From Sipunculus nudus (lineage: Eukaryota > Annelida > Sipuncula > Golfingiida > Sipunculidae), in the NCBI GenBank assembly GCA_026874595.1, contig CM049320.1, positions 5,521,464-5,585,463 on the forward strand: DNA of 64,000 bases. The letters are read 5' to 3'. Under the pieces are notes generated by a model, which saw nothing but the letters and a program-made list of their open reading frames with translations, did not search any database and was not told the DNA's origin. Position numbers and translations under genes: made by a program. Positions 23,464 through 35,984 of this stretch are shown here, one piece after another; position 1 is the stretch's first letter; each line of letters begins with the position of its first letter.

Positions 23464-23500
<37 letters not shown>
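23464..23500. repeat. (CT)n microsatellite
   Basis: Perfect CT dinucleotide run, about 18 units, inside the presumed lectin 2 intron. Confidence 0.9.
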
Positions 23501-23504
<4 letters not shown>

Positions 23505-25849
23505 CAGACTAATTCATTACATTAACACATTTTTTTTGGTAAATTGTATCCTTTCATATAACTCTTTGTCTAAGGCACATAATGCTTTTAACTTATTGCA
23601 TCATTAATTGGTTTCATGCCAGAATTTTCATGTATTACACAGTACAATATATACGTTAGTTTATGCTCATTTAAAATGGATTTAAATATTTAACAGCATT
23701 TTATTTCATTTAATAAATTAAATGTGTATTATTATACTTCAGCTAATCTCCAATCTTTCTTCCTTATTTTATTACTGAGAGGTGTTCATACATTCCCATG
23801 GTGATTTTATGCAAATATTTCTGTCACACAGCTGAAATAAAGATACGTCTAGAAATATTTGATCATGTGAGACTCCTTCACATGTGATAAAGTCCATTAA
23901 AGTGCACAGTATAAGTATGGCAAATATTATCTAATATTTGATTGTCATCAATTAGCTGGGCCATTTCCTCTTAGCTTGCCAAATGCTTATATATATTTAA
24001 TTATACAAGTTTATTTTGCATTTGCTACAATATGCCGAAATTCAGCCGAGCGACTTGACCTGTGGGTCACTTGTTTTGTTAAGCCTTCAATACTCGTTAC
24101 CAGTTATGGATGTCTGGTTTTACATTCAATTGGCTTTGTACGATATCCATACCAATTATGACAGACAGTTACTTGGTAAAGGAAACGCAAGGTAGGTTTA
24201 AAAGAAAAAATCAAGAATAGAAGTGTTAAGTGTTTCCGATATCTTCCATTCCATTACCTTCCATTGGTTATATCCCATCAAGACAAAAGCCTGTTCATTG
24301 TCCAAATTAGTCTAAATACACTAAAATTTCATGTATGCAGTTACAAAAAATTATGCTGGTATTCTCGATGTATTCACTTAGAACAAGTTAACATGTCAGA
24401 TCAATTTCAAATACTTTTCATGTTTCAGATCTTTCATGTTTTTGTATTTGATTATTGTGTTTTGAAAGAAAGCTTATTTGACCTGTTTATGTATATTAGT
24501 GTTTGAAATCATATGTAATTTTATGGCCGACCATCATAAATCTCTATTGACTGATAAATAAAATTGATCCATAGTTTAGGAGTATTAGATGTTTAACCGT
24601 ATGCAGACCTGTACATTGTCTCAGCTGATATAATGGCCTACATTAACGTTGATATATGTTATAATTCTACATCGTACATGTTTATTTATGAATTCATTAG
24701 TAAACTCACTTTTGAAGAGTTTTTTTTATCCTTATATATAAACAAATGGGTAAACAGACTTTTCTAATGTTTGCTTACATGAATTACGTGGAAGCATATG
24801 TACATTCCTGTTTAACAACGCTATACAGTTATGTGAAAAACTGGGTTTCCAGTTATATCACTACAACATGCATCAATCGACTAATCAATGATTATGATTG
24901 ATTATCGACATATCATTATTGCAAATATTTGAAAAGTTGATCTATTCCTCTGCATACAGTTTGTTATTCAATCATTATGTTTAATTTTCAAACGTTTGTG
25001 TCTGTGGATTATATGATTTCGCATAATGGTATATAAAGAATGCATTCAAATATATGCAATCAAATCATTGTTAATATTTAACCAGTTTTCATTTGAAACC
25101 AGTTACACATGCAATAAATATTTCATATGTTATTCACAATACCTTGTTGCAGTTTTTTTTTCTTCTATTACTATATTAATATCTTACATAAAGGAATAGA
25201 TACATGAATGGATAAAGGAATACAGACAGTGGACAAAGCCATTTGTTCCCCACTAAAGGATCCAGGTCACATCTCCTGTATTGTTTAATATCTTCCCTTG
25301 TTAGAATGTACCTGTACTTACATAATATAGGTAATGCCAGAGAAGTACTCCCTGTCCCTGTCTGGAACAAATGTGTTTTATCAGGCAACCCAACATATCA
25401 CCCAAAGTACTAGTATATATAATGTTTGCTAAGGAGTTATCAAATATATTAAGGTTATAGACAAATCAATAAAATTTATTAAAAAAAGGCTGTTTCCAAC
25501 TTATTAAAGGTAACCTAGAAAGCATTGTCACCGATAAACCTTTCATGATTAACAACAAAACAACGTTATATTGTAGAAAGACCTCATGGCCCAAAGTACA
25601 AATAACATAAATAACATAAATATACACAAGTTAACCATTGCTTTCTGCCAATATATATCACTAATATACGCAAATGTTAATAAATATATATTTACCATTT
25701 TCAATTATACATAAATTACAGATCTCAGTGATTTTATTAATTAAAGTGCTTCTTTATGAAATATTATTTTCTGAAATATTTTCCTGTCTTACTCTGTTCA
25801 CTTAAAATAAATATACACTTAAATCATATTGTATCCTTTGTTTCTGTAT

Positions 25850-26335
25850 TCTCACAATATGGATCAGCCCATATTTATTTTGTGGAAAATTTAGTATAAA
25901 TAATAAACATTTATTTCTTAAATCTTTATATCTGGTACACTTGAAAAGAATATGGGCCTAATCTTCAATCCAACATCCTCACAAAATTAACAGTCTCATA
26001 TTTACTGGAATATTACTTCTTCTGCCTACTTCAATTTCATAATCATGCATGGTCACTTAGTCGAAATTTAGTTAAAACCTGTCTATAGATGTATGGGATA
26101 TTATTTAAGAAATGTTCTGGTTCAATGCCTTATTTTACTTTACTATATATACTGAGTTTGGATTTTTCTTTTATTTCAGATAACATCTCTTGCTGACCGA
26201 TATCTTTGACTCTTTGTAAAAACATAACAATGAACATTTTTTATCACCAACTCCTTGATAGTCAAATCCATACCTACTCAATAAATGCTTAATATAACCT
26301 GGCCATGTCAGCTTACCAAATTCATTTAACCGTTT
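25850..26335 (-). pseudogene. Degenerate LINE C-terminal remnant
   Basis: Minus-strand translation in shifting frames gives LKRLNEFGKLTWPGYIKHLL, then SRYGFDYQGVG, then VKDIGQQEMLSEIKEKSKLS, and further on HDYEIEVGRRSNIP and ILFKCTRYKDLR. This order (KxxLxxFG, basic helix, EVGRR, and a zinc-knuckle-like end) matches the tail of non-LTR retrotransposon polyproteins, the same general type as the fragment at 49769-50416. Stops and frameshifts throughout show long decay. Confidence 0.6.
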
Positions 26336-27062
26336 TAAGGCATTTTAACAAATGAAAGAATATCTAGAGTCTCTTTTATTCAGTATTCGTATTTTAAACA
26401 TCTCTTAAAGTACATACAATGCAAAGGATATCTACCCCATTCAAGCAGAACACCTGTATTTACTGTGCTTCTGCTAACACCCAGATTTCTTTACAAAATC
26501 TTGATTGCACATTTCATATTGTGTAACTGATCAAGAGCAACCAATGAAAAGCTGTTATATATAAATCGATTAACCTTTGATTGTTTATATCAGGTGTTTA
26601 TCACCAAAAATCGGTTAACTTTTAACCGTTGAAAGCGTTTGTATGTATGTTAAACAGTTGGAACGGTTGACATCAACTGTTTTTAGTTATATTTATGTAT
26701 ATAATTATGGGCATAATATATTGGGTGATTCAGAAAAAAAAGTTCCGAACATTAGATGTTAAAATGTGTATATTTGTTGAATTTTGTGTCTGAATAGCGC
26801 ACCAAAACTGCAGTTCCTCGTGTCGTTAGAGCCTAAATCAGGCTTATATAATTCTATAGATAAGGAATCTCTAAAGTACAGTTAGGAAAGTAATAACCCA
26901 ATTCAGTTTTTTTTTTTTTAATTTATTAGTTTATTTTTAAGACTCCACATTGTATATTGTCATAAATATATTAACAAATCTCATCAATAGCAATCCAAAC
27001 TGTAAAGCAGTTGCAAATTTTGAATGCCTCATGGTAACTCAAAATAATGTCATCTATTGTAG

Positions 27063-27352
27063 CTAATAGAAACAGGCAGGCAATGGCGTGTGAATACTCG
27101 AGCGTCAGTGTGCGGTGTGAGAGCGATCGAAATATTTCGGTTCTCGCTGCCTTCTACGGTCGAGACAGTCGCATGATCTGTGGGGACTCTGGTCCATCCG
27201 CCATTTACTGCCACAGTCACAGTGCTACCACCGTCTTTCACCGCCGTTGCCATGGAAAAAAATCGTGCGTCATGGCTGCTGACAACTCCATTTTCGGCGA
27301 TCCGTGCTACGGTGTGCTGAAATATATGAGGCTTGAGTACCAATGTACCTGA
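27063..27352 (+). CDS. Secreted SUEL-type lectin 2, exon 2 (SUEL domain)
   Basis: The acceptor TTGTAG ends at 27062 and the exon joins in phase 1 to the signal exon at 18952-19012, giving a 116-residue protein. It contains one SUEL domain with eight cysteines, AFYGRDSRMIC (YGR motif) and FGDPCYGVLKYM (DPC motif), ending LEYQCT and a stop. Compared with lectin 1 it is two residues shorter at the junction and has a different loop (GPSAIYCHSHSATT), which may alter sugar preference. AATAAA follows at 27421-27426. The 97-codon antisense frame over this exon is a shadow. Confidence 0.85.
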
Positions 27353-27420
27353 GCCGATGTCATCACAGTGTCATCCACTGACCGGGTCACTGCCAGCCGG
27401 CACGATTCAAAGCTTTATCA

Positions 27421-27426
27421 AATAAA
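27421..27426 (+). terminator. Polyadenylation signal of lectin gene 2
   Basis: AATAAA 69 bases after the stop codon of the SUEL exon. Confidence 0.55.
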
Positions 27427-28439
27427 GGCTTTTGATTACCAACGATTACATTCTTGTGTTATTTTGTATTAAATGTGCGTACATGTTTATTGTGATATAT
27501 GCCTTTTATTTATGGGTTAAATGTGTTGATTATTCTACACGATTGCCTTAAATCAAAATAGAGGAAAATGTGTCTATTTCATATTTATCCAGAAAAGATT
27601 AGTTTTGGTGATACAAGCTCCAAATTTTGCATTTGTATTCCATAAGGACTATCTTTTTCATAAAAAACGTTAGCAAACATAGGTTTCAAGATGGTGAAAA
27701 TTTTTCAAGATGGCCGCCTTTGACCGCTTTGAGATCAGGCTTTTGGTAACAAAACATGACTAATTTGTCCATTTTTTAATGATTTTTAACGATTCCTAAG
27801 ATTTAGGGCATACTGTATCCAATTTTAACCGAATAAAAGCTAGAATATTCCTTTTTTTACTAGATTTGTTATATTTAAGGTAAATATGTTTATACCCCCT
27901 TTCCGTTATACCTTGTACATTTTACTTTCTTATTCGCGTTAAATAACAATTATGGTTTGAATATCATTTCTTTGTTAATAAATTCATCCTATTATAAGTT
28001 GAGGTATTGGGCATGGTCCAAGAAAGGGTTATTCCGCTCTAAACCCCTTGCCACCAAAATTTCCCCGCAAATTCTCGCCTGAACGCTGTCTCCGCATCAA
28101 CTCGCCCGTAACGCCCGTACCCTTATTCCTCCCAGTTTCTCGAAACCGATCTTGGGACTGCTATTTGGCAAACATACTAAATCCTAGAAGGCATATGTGG
28201 AATCAATGGGTATACCTCGGGTTATTTAAAAGAATTTAATTGAATAAAATATTATTTTGTTAAATATTACCATACAAGTACATGTAGTAGCTCTTGAATC
28301 TTATATTGTTATTACAATAGCAAATCATCTGGTATGCCATTCATTGTTTACATGAAATTTATTTGCGCAATGTTAATTTTAAAGGAACATACAATAATAC
28401 ATGGCTCCTTTTACACTATGTTGAGCATTTATAAGTGTC
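27427..28439. other. Intergenic stretch without recognised features
   Basis: AT-rich, no open frame with protein-like composition. Around 27660-27740 lies the word CAAGATGG twice in a low-copy-looking repeat, not interpretable here. Confidence 0.3.
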
Positions 28440-30360
28440 ATTTGGGAAATAACAAGTGACCCATGGGTCATGGCGCTCACACGACTGAAATGTTGACAAT
28501 ATGTCTCTGCACAGGCAACTAATTAAGATAATGCAGGTGGCATCATAGTTCATGCATATTAGCTCAAGTTCATCAAGACTAATAAGCCAACCAGATTTGA
28601 TGACAATCAATCCAGCCGTTCCTGAGGAATCTGGCAATTTGTGTGTATTTTGCATTTTTTTCTGGGGTGCCCAAACCTGCCCCGTAACTCGGAGAATATA
28701 CGTCACAGTAACCTAATTTCAGGTTTCTGAGGAGAACTTTTAAAAAACTTTCAGGATTTTAGGTTAGAAGATTCTAGGTCTAATTGTTATGATTTGTGCC
28801 TTGCTTTGGTATCAAATTTTCAATTATTCTGGGGGGGGGGGGGGTGTTTATAAGCCCCATAGCTTACAGAATATGGGTAAGAGAGACCTAATTTCAGGTT
28901 TCCAAGAAGACTTGTTATTGTCCTCCCTGGATGTAAAGTCAGAAGATTCTAGGTAAAATAGTAATGATTCGTGCCATGTTAACAGACGACGGCATCTTTA
29001 AAGGTTTAAAGAATATAGAAAAAAAAATCTTAACAATTTTTAAAAGACCACATGGCAGCAGAAGTCTGCAGAATATGATTAAACACCCCATGATCAATAT
29101 GCATGCATTGAATGATTGTGATCAATGCATTATTTGTTCAGATAATTGAGCTTTTGTTAATTTTTTGGCCACTAATTCTGAGCCTCATAGCTTCGAGGAT
29201 ATGGGTTACAGATACCTAGTTTTTTGGTTTCTTTGAAGACTTTTAATGGACCTCCCTTGATGTCAAGTTGGAGGATCCGAGGTATAGCGATTACGATCTG
29301 TGCCCTGTTAACAGAAGACCAAATCGTTAAAGGTCTCAAGAATAGAGGAAAAAATATGAAAAAAATACAAAAATCCAGGTTGTGCTACCAGTCTGAAGGA
29401 ACTGATGAAACACTCCATGATCAATAAGCATGCAAAGAATCATGTTGATCAATGCATTAGCTGTTCAGATAATTGGGAGCACCATATAGCTAGGAGGATA
29501 GCAGTAACAGAGACCTTATTTCGGGTTTCCTTGGAGACCTTTCATGGACCTTCCAGGATATAAAGTTGAAAGATTATAGATCCAGTGATTACTATTTGTG
29601 CCCTAGTAACAGATGACCACATCTTTAAAGGTCTCAAAAACAGAGAAAACCAAAGCGTTTAAGAACTAAAAATTCAGGTGGCCCCACCAGTCTGCAGAAA
29701 CTGCTGAAACATTAAATAACCAATATCCATGCACAGAATGATGTTGATCAATGCATTAGTTCTTAAGATACTTGAGATGCTTTGTTAAATTTTCCATTAT
29801 CCTGAGGGGTAATTCGAAACCCATAGCTCAGAGGTTTTGTGTAACAGAGACCTAATTTTAGGTTTCCATGGGCCTCCCTGTATGTCAAGCTAGAAGATTT
29901 CAGGTCCAGACATTACTATTTGTGCCCTGTTACCAAATGAAGGCATCTTTTAAGCTCACAAAAATTGAGAAATAAATTGTAAAAAAATCGAAAGAAATAC
30001 CGGTGGCGCCACCAGTCTGTAGAAACTGATAAAACATTCCATGACCAATGTCCATGCAAAGAATCATGGTGATCAGTGCATTAGTTGTTCAGATACTTGA
30101 GCTTTTGTGTCAAATTTTCCATTATTCTGAGGGGTACTATGAAGCCTCATGGCTCAAAGGTTTTGTGTAACAGAAACCTGATTTTAGGTTTCCGAGGAGG
30201 CTTTTCGTAGGCCTTCCTGAATGTCAAGAAAGAAGATTCTAGATCCAGCGGTTACGATTTGTGCCTGGTTAACGGGCGGACGGACAGACGGTGGGACGCC
30301 GGACAAGGGTGATCGCTATAGCTCAGATGACTTTCAGTCAGCTGAGCTAAAAGGAAGGTC
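28440..30360. repeat. Degenerate tandem array with 300-335-bp units
   Basis: Units begin around GAGACCTAATTTCAGGTTTCC, seen near 28897, 29222, 29523, 29857 and 30187, plus a shorter partial unit near 28722. Each unit then holds GATTCTAGGTCCAG-like and GATTTGTGCCCTG-like words. The penultimate unit has a perfect GGTGGCGCCACC (30002-30013) and an earlier one GGTGGCCCCACC (29677-29688). The right end carries GGACGGACAGACGG (near 30276), the complement of the (GTCC)n runs at the other arrays, and ends with TCAGCTGAGCT. No coding content. Confidence 0.7.
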
Positions 30361-30959
30361 TAACAGAGCAAAGTTAATTTAATTTAAAAAAAATGTTACG
30401 CAACTTAGCTCAAAAGTAACATTTTTGTTTATCGTTTTGGTAACTTATGAAACTACCTTTTTACAATTCATAAAAGTCACAATGCATCAGTGCAGTGTAA
30501 CACTGTTAAAGACCAAAGGGGAGCCCAGTAAACCACAAAGTATTTGTTACAAACAGAGTTAACAAGTTAGATATCCACTGTCCTAGAAAGCATACGAGAA
30601 GAGAGCACGTAGACTTAATCGTGGAATATTTAATACTCTGTACTTTACTTTTTAAAATTATGTCATCTCCAGTATATATCATGCATATTAATGTCAAATT
30701 AAGCCTTCATTTACAGTATACAGAAAGTATCAGTTATAAATGCGATATGTTTTACAAAATACACACACTGAAGACAGAAAGGAGGGAAATATAAACAATT
30801 TATATTGATCATAATCTTTAATTGATTGATCACTAAGCATTTCGTCTAAAATCTCTTCGTATTCAGTATATACTTCTGGATTAATATTGATACTTTATCT
30901 CTAATTGCATTAGTTGGGAAATTATCACCATACAATAATGCGTTTAATAACAGTTTTCG

Positions 30960-31240
30960 TTCAGTTTTTTTTTCTCGGTCCATGGTTACTGAATAGGGCA
31001 GTCTGTAAATTTTCTTTGGATAGTATATTTTTAATTCCGTTATATAAGCTTGATCTGCAATTATTATACGTGATGCAATCTAGCATGTAGTTTTCTACGG
31101 TTTCATCTGCCATTCCTCACTTACAGCGAGGATTATCTGATTTTTCTATATTAAAAAGATATTTATTTAATTGACAAACTCCGAATCTTAGCCTATTGAT
31201 TATTATGTCTATTTTCCTTTGTTTAATGACATATATATTC
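30960..31240 (-). pseudogene. LINE C-terminal remnant (RNase H end / zinc-knuckle region)
   Basis: Minus-strand reading gives NRLRFGVCQLNKYLFNIEKS, then DNPRCK, a stop, then GMADETVENYMLDCITYNNC. This resembles the RLRTGHxxLNxYL ... CxCGxxETxxHxLLxC end of Jockey/I-type LINE polyproteins, with the stop replacing the second cysteine of the CxC pair. Only this small domain is recognisable. Confidence 0.6.
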
Positions 31241-32854
31241 TTTACAGTGTGTTAAAAGAACAAACATGCAAAATGTGTTGCTTGTTTCACCAAATGAAGT
31301 ATTCTAGCCATATTTGCACTTATCTTCTGGACTTCAATAAAAAAAAATAAACTTCGCAAACCCGCATAATACATTTTAATCCAAATCCGTTTAGCATTAT
31401 TTAAGACACTTTGTGGGCAATTAAGTATATGGCGTTTTTCTGGTGACGTTGTCTTCTCAATGACGTTGTCATCCTGTAATTTGACTGAAACAATTTGACT
31501 GAAACGTTCCTCGATGAAAATGACGCCATATGACGTCTAGTGAGGGGTAATAAGCTTTACCTGTTGTTTGCGGGGGGGGGGGGGGGGGGAGTTATACATC
31601 CTTCGGCGGTCTTGGGGCAACGATTTTGTTTTCCCCCCCATCCACACACACCCACTAACACACACACACACACCCTCACATACACTTACTGCCGATGGGT
31701 TGGCTTAGCTGCCCTCAGGATGCCCCTGCAGACCTTAAACGTTTACTGTAGGAGAGTTCCTAACATTAATGATGTTAAAAGTAGTTTTTTTCGGAAGGAT
31801 GAGCAATGGACATTGCATGCCCTGTTTACAATTATGTTTTAGTTAATAATATCTTGTTTCCAATGAATCTCAGTGTTTTAATGTGGAATGGTGGGACATG
31901 TTCTAATTAATTTTTGGAGCGGGCCTGGATGGGGAGGTGTGCGATCTGTGAGGGCTTTCAGTTGTATATGCACACATGTACATGTTTGATCTTCACATGA
32001 TAAATGTTAAAAATCATTTTATTCATGCTGTAATAATATATCCCGTCTGTAGCGTTCAAAATCAGTCTGGCAGTTGTAAATAGATAACGCCCGCATGCCA
32101 ATATTGCAAGTAACAATTATTCAATTTTTAATTTTATCAATTATCTCAGCGACATACTTTAAATTATGAAGAAAACATTTAAATATAAATTATTTTTTTA
32201 TTTTTACACCAGTTCAGAGGACTCGGTTTAACATTACATGAAGCCAGGTGATAAATTAAGGGAATATTTTATGCGACATGCACGTAGGCGTCACACGTAG
32301 AGGCACTCAAAACATTTATAATTTCTACTTGATGTATCATCACGTGTACATGTAAAATACTTCTGCATTTTATCTGTAAATACTCCTACAAAAGGTATTC
32401 TGGAATATTTACTGAATATATATATATATATATAAGCACAATTATTGAAGGTTGGTATTTGAGTGTTTGTGCATATGATTTGGGTAGGCTAAACAATAAA
32501 ATGTTAAATATCTCTGCATTTTAAATTGATATGTCATCTCATGCCCGTCGGATTATTTTGCCGTCTACAGACTGCAATATTTATTTTTTTAAACGAGGTC
32601 TGGTTATTTGAAAAAGAACAAAATAACATTGCAATTCTTAAACTACTTTTCAAAATTATCATTTGAGAAAATGAAATTTCTACACCAACACCAAGCATTG
32701 ATTTGGATAAATGACCTGCACAATCGAGCTAACGCTGGCAAGACAAGGACAGTAACACATGAATACTATTCTTCTGCGCCATAAACCCGCTTCTTGTTAA
32801 TACCAGGCGTAAAATATGGTTGCCTTCTAAATGCAGGCAAATGTAAGGATACCT
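31241..32854. other. Intergenic stretch with simple repeats
   Basis: Contains a poly-G run (31571-31589), a CA-rich segment (31640-31685) and a TA run near 32420. No gene-like frame is visible; the 100-codon frame at 31540 is built from the simple repeats. Confidence 0.4.
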
Positions 32855-33234
32855 TGTAACTGCCCACTTTTTTCCACCCTGGGTTGAGTATCACCTTATC
32901 CGGGTGATCATTAACCTGGGTACTGTATGGCGGTCAGTGACCTTTTCCCCTGTCCAGCACACACGTGCTGAAGGGCAGAGAGATCTGCAGTCAGTCGGGT
33001 TTGGGCTTCGAGCTGAAACAGAAGAGTTGGTTTGCTGAATTAAAGCGCCATCTTCTGTATATCCAGGAGTGCAGCTCTGACAACCTTGGTATGTGCCTTA
33101 TCTCTTGTAGTTAAGATCATGATTGTTTTAGTTTTAAGTTGTGTTTATAAATCTATATACTTGTTGTGGTTCTTTGAATTACCCAGTCAGATAGAAATAC
33201 AAAATCCTGTCCTCAGAATTAGAAAGCACCTACA
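32855..33234 (+). repeat. 5' LTR
   Basis: Starts TGTAACTGCCC and ends near CACCTACA. It includes a TATAAA word at 33146-33151 in a position suitable for a promoter. It aligns along its whole length with 39862-40252; the 3' copy has a small extra segment (TTGCAGTTTC) after AAGATCAT. Confidence 0.85.
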
Positions 33235-33251
33235 ATCGGCGAGCGTAAGCC
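33235..33251 (+). other. Candidate primer-binding site
   Basis: Directly after the 5' LTR lies ATCGGCGAGCGTAAGCC, in the place where a tRNA 3' end would pair. It resembles TGGCGA-type sites but does not begin with a clean TGG, so the tRNA cannot be named. Confidence 0.3.
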
Positions 33252-34383
33252 TTTACGCGCATGGGAAATTTACGCTAGGAAACGAACTCTGGTTGATAAA
33301 TTGCGTTGTTCAGGTTAATTCTGGGTATCCAACATCACAATATACTGTGTATACTTATAAGACAGCCATTCTATCTATTGGTTATCTGAAGAACCACACA
33401 ATTGATATCATAGGTGATATATTTATTTGACAATTCTTTGTGTTTGTGCCATTCATTTGATCATCTATATTACAGACTATAAAAGAAGGAATACTAATTT
33501 TGTAACATTATGAATAGATAAAGGTTATAATAAAATCAAAATAAAAGCAAGTTATAATTTTTTTTTCCTCAAAGGCATTTTTTTTATATAGTTGCACAAA
33601 GGAAAAGTTCATTTGAGATTCGATTTCAATAATATTCCACTTATTTGCTCATACCTTTTATCAAAAATATCATAAATATATATCATATTCATAAATTTAC
33701 AAATTCACACACAAAAAAATATGTTAACTAAAAGAATCACTATCTATTGCACATTTTAAGAATATCCATCCCTATTAAACCAATATCCCTATTAATTTAC
33801 CATTTTTTTAAAGCCCCGAGAGGGCTCATAAAACATCTTAACATCAGCACACAAGAACAAGCCAGATGCAGATGGCATACCACCTGCTGAACTGAACTTT
33901 GGACACCCAGCCCCTGCTGCTTCTTGGCTCAAATCTCTCCTGTGGGGGTAAATCCCTCTGCATACATGCTTGATAACATTACAATAGTCCACCGTGCTTA
34001 GTAGCGAACAGGCCCGTGCTATAAATGCCCTTTTGACCTAATATTTAACGGCCAGTTACTGACTTGTTATATATATTTATCCTCTTGACTTTAATGATCA
34101 GTAAACAAACAAATAAATAAACAAATAAGCAATACATAAAAATAAATTAATTAAAAAATAAATTAATAAAAAAATATTATAAATTAAAACAGACATACAC
34201 CCAACAAAGTTTTAGTTCAGTTGTCTTTATCTCCCATAAAATTTTCTTGTGAATAACATTGCTCTTTCAAAATTTATATAAGTATAATGGTTTAATCCAC
34301 ATGACTAGCTAAGAGTATTACACTTAACAGTTCCAGAGAATTTCACTACCTGCAACTTTATACAAGCCACTGTAAACAACAAC

Positions 34384-35263
34384 ATGTCTGACACACGTGA
34401 AGACCTTACTCGGGCTGTAAATAAGGTTCAAACCGCCAGTACATTAATTAATCTTCAGTTCAATTCTTGATAGAATAATAGGCAGAATCGGCAAATGTGC
34501 CTGCAGTAACACAGGACAAATCAGACATTTTTAAGTTGGCAAAGTCGCAAAGTCTGTTGAATGTTTTATGTAGAGAAAAACAACAACAGATGAAAAGGGA
34601 AAGGTTACTCAAAATATAACGTGGCAGGAAGTTATCAAACATATTAAGTTCACTTTTCTGCCACCTAACGACATGGATCACCTTAAAAAACTGACCAAGC
34701 CTAGACAGAAATCTGAAAAAAATGCTAGAGAAGCATAATGACACCTTCATAAAAATGGTGGTTGAATTGTACGAAAATACCATCCCTATTAACAAAAATA
34801 AAGAAACTATAGAACACAATGCACACAGTCTGAGTAGTACTGCTGCAGCAAGAGCAGCCCTCAAATGCAAGGATATAGATGAGGCCATGCAATCGCCAGA
34901 AACCTGATGCATGATGATTTAGCTTTTCAGAAACTTGGAAGAGACCCTGAGGTTGACATGAGATACAAAACCCCTAGGGACATAGATCTCACAAATAAGC
35001 ATTTCCATCCTTTTGATACTAAAACAGCACACAGAAAACAAAAGCCTTACACGAGATATACACAGAATAACAGACCAGTCTGTTATTACTTCTCCATAGT
35101 AGGACATATGAGTAGCCAGTGCTATACCCTACAGAGAAAAAATGCTGGGGGCCAGTGGGCCCCTTGGGCCCAAGAGGCCCAAACGTGGACCAGTACAACT
35201 AGCAACACACAAACAACAAGCATCACAATAAATGATCAGAAGTCGAAAGGGTATCACTGTTAA
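34384..35263 (+). pseudogene. gag-like region with damaged zinc knuckle
   Basis: A start ATG at 34384 opens a 28-codon frame (MSDTREDLTRAVNKVQ...), which stops at 34470. Coding then continues in other frames through 34722-34907 and 34907-35263. The last piece is basic and has CYYFSIVGHMSSQC, a CX2CX4HX4C retroviral-type knuckle in which the second cysteine is Phe. Gag of Ty3 elements packages the RNA. Several frameshifts make it non-functional. The 150-codon frame on the opposite strand is a shadow. Confidence 0.6.
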
Positions 35264-35439
35264 AATAATCGATATGTTGACCCAATGGTCAGTCATGTTC
35301 AGCAATCTGGTCAGCAAGTTCATACTGTACAACCCACTGCACAAAAATGTGTTGACCCCCCTCAGGGAATTTCCCATGAGTATTATACATATACTTTGAA
35401 CAAACCCAATTACCGGCCATACAGTCATTTAAACTGGTA

Positions 35440-35830
35440 AGGACCGCATCACGACATCAACAGGGACACCCTTTCATTAAATTACACTATCTTGAAGTTA
35501 GCCTAGAAGTTCTCATTGACACCGAGGCGGCTGTTTCGTTGATGCGGCATGAAACTTTCATGAACCTTCACAGGAGGAATAATAACCTCACATAGGAGGA
35601 ACCCCCATGGGCTCCAGTCCGTCACGGGTAATACTGGTAGTGACTGGTATAACCTGTGTGTTATTCTCTATTCTTGACACTAGATTACGCCTTTTCGTGG
35701 TACCAGACTTACCACATGATCTTATCTTAGGGAGTGACGTACTCACTGAACAGCGGCTGTGCCGACCTTGACCTTGAACAAGATACCCTGACATGGTATC
35801 GTCGTGTGTTCAAGTTAACACATGAATACA
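35440..35830 (+). pseudogene. Aspartic protease remnant
   Basis: The segment VLIDTEAAVSLM at about 35508-35543 corresponds to the LIDTGAAVS active site of retrotransposon proteases. The glycine of the DTG triad is Glu here (codon GAG). Frames downstream are broken, and the DLILGSDV-like flap end is visible only in a shifted frame near 35715. Confidence 0.6.
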
Positions 35831-35984
35831 TGGGAACACCAACTAAAATCACAAGGCCGTGTTATCCTGATGCAGATCTAGATCACGTCCTGAGACAGTT
35901 CAGTGATGTGCTTACCTCATCAGAGGACAAAATGTCCATTTCAAGTATACCGCCATAAAAAGTTTGAACAAATGGGGCAATCAC

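Larger units (their letters stand above)
19013..27062. other. Long presumed intron of lectin 2
   Basis: No lectin exon is seen on either strand. Contents are a TA run (19987-20043), a CR1/L2-like LINE tail (minus, 20043-20365), short 50-base repeats near 21127-21245, a TTAA-flanked MITE (22402-22855), an A run (23333-23354), a CT microsatellite (23464-23500) and a second LINE relic (minus, 25850-26335). The rest is AT-rich and featureless. Confidence 0.5.

Noticed and set aside
27050-27343. 97-codon frame antisense to the lectin 2 SUEL exon
   Set aside because: Mirror of a well-supported coding exon, with no own motifs or start context.
34460-34912. 150-codon hydrophobic frame on the minus strand
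   Set aside because: It lies antisense to the gag region of the LTR element; its hydrophobicity comes from A-rich codons on the coding strand.
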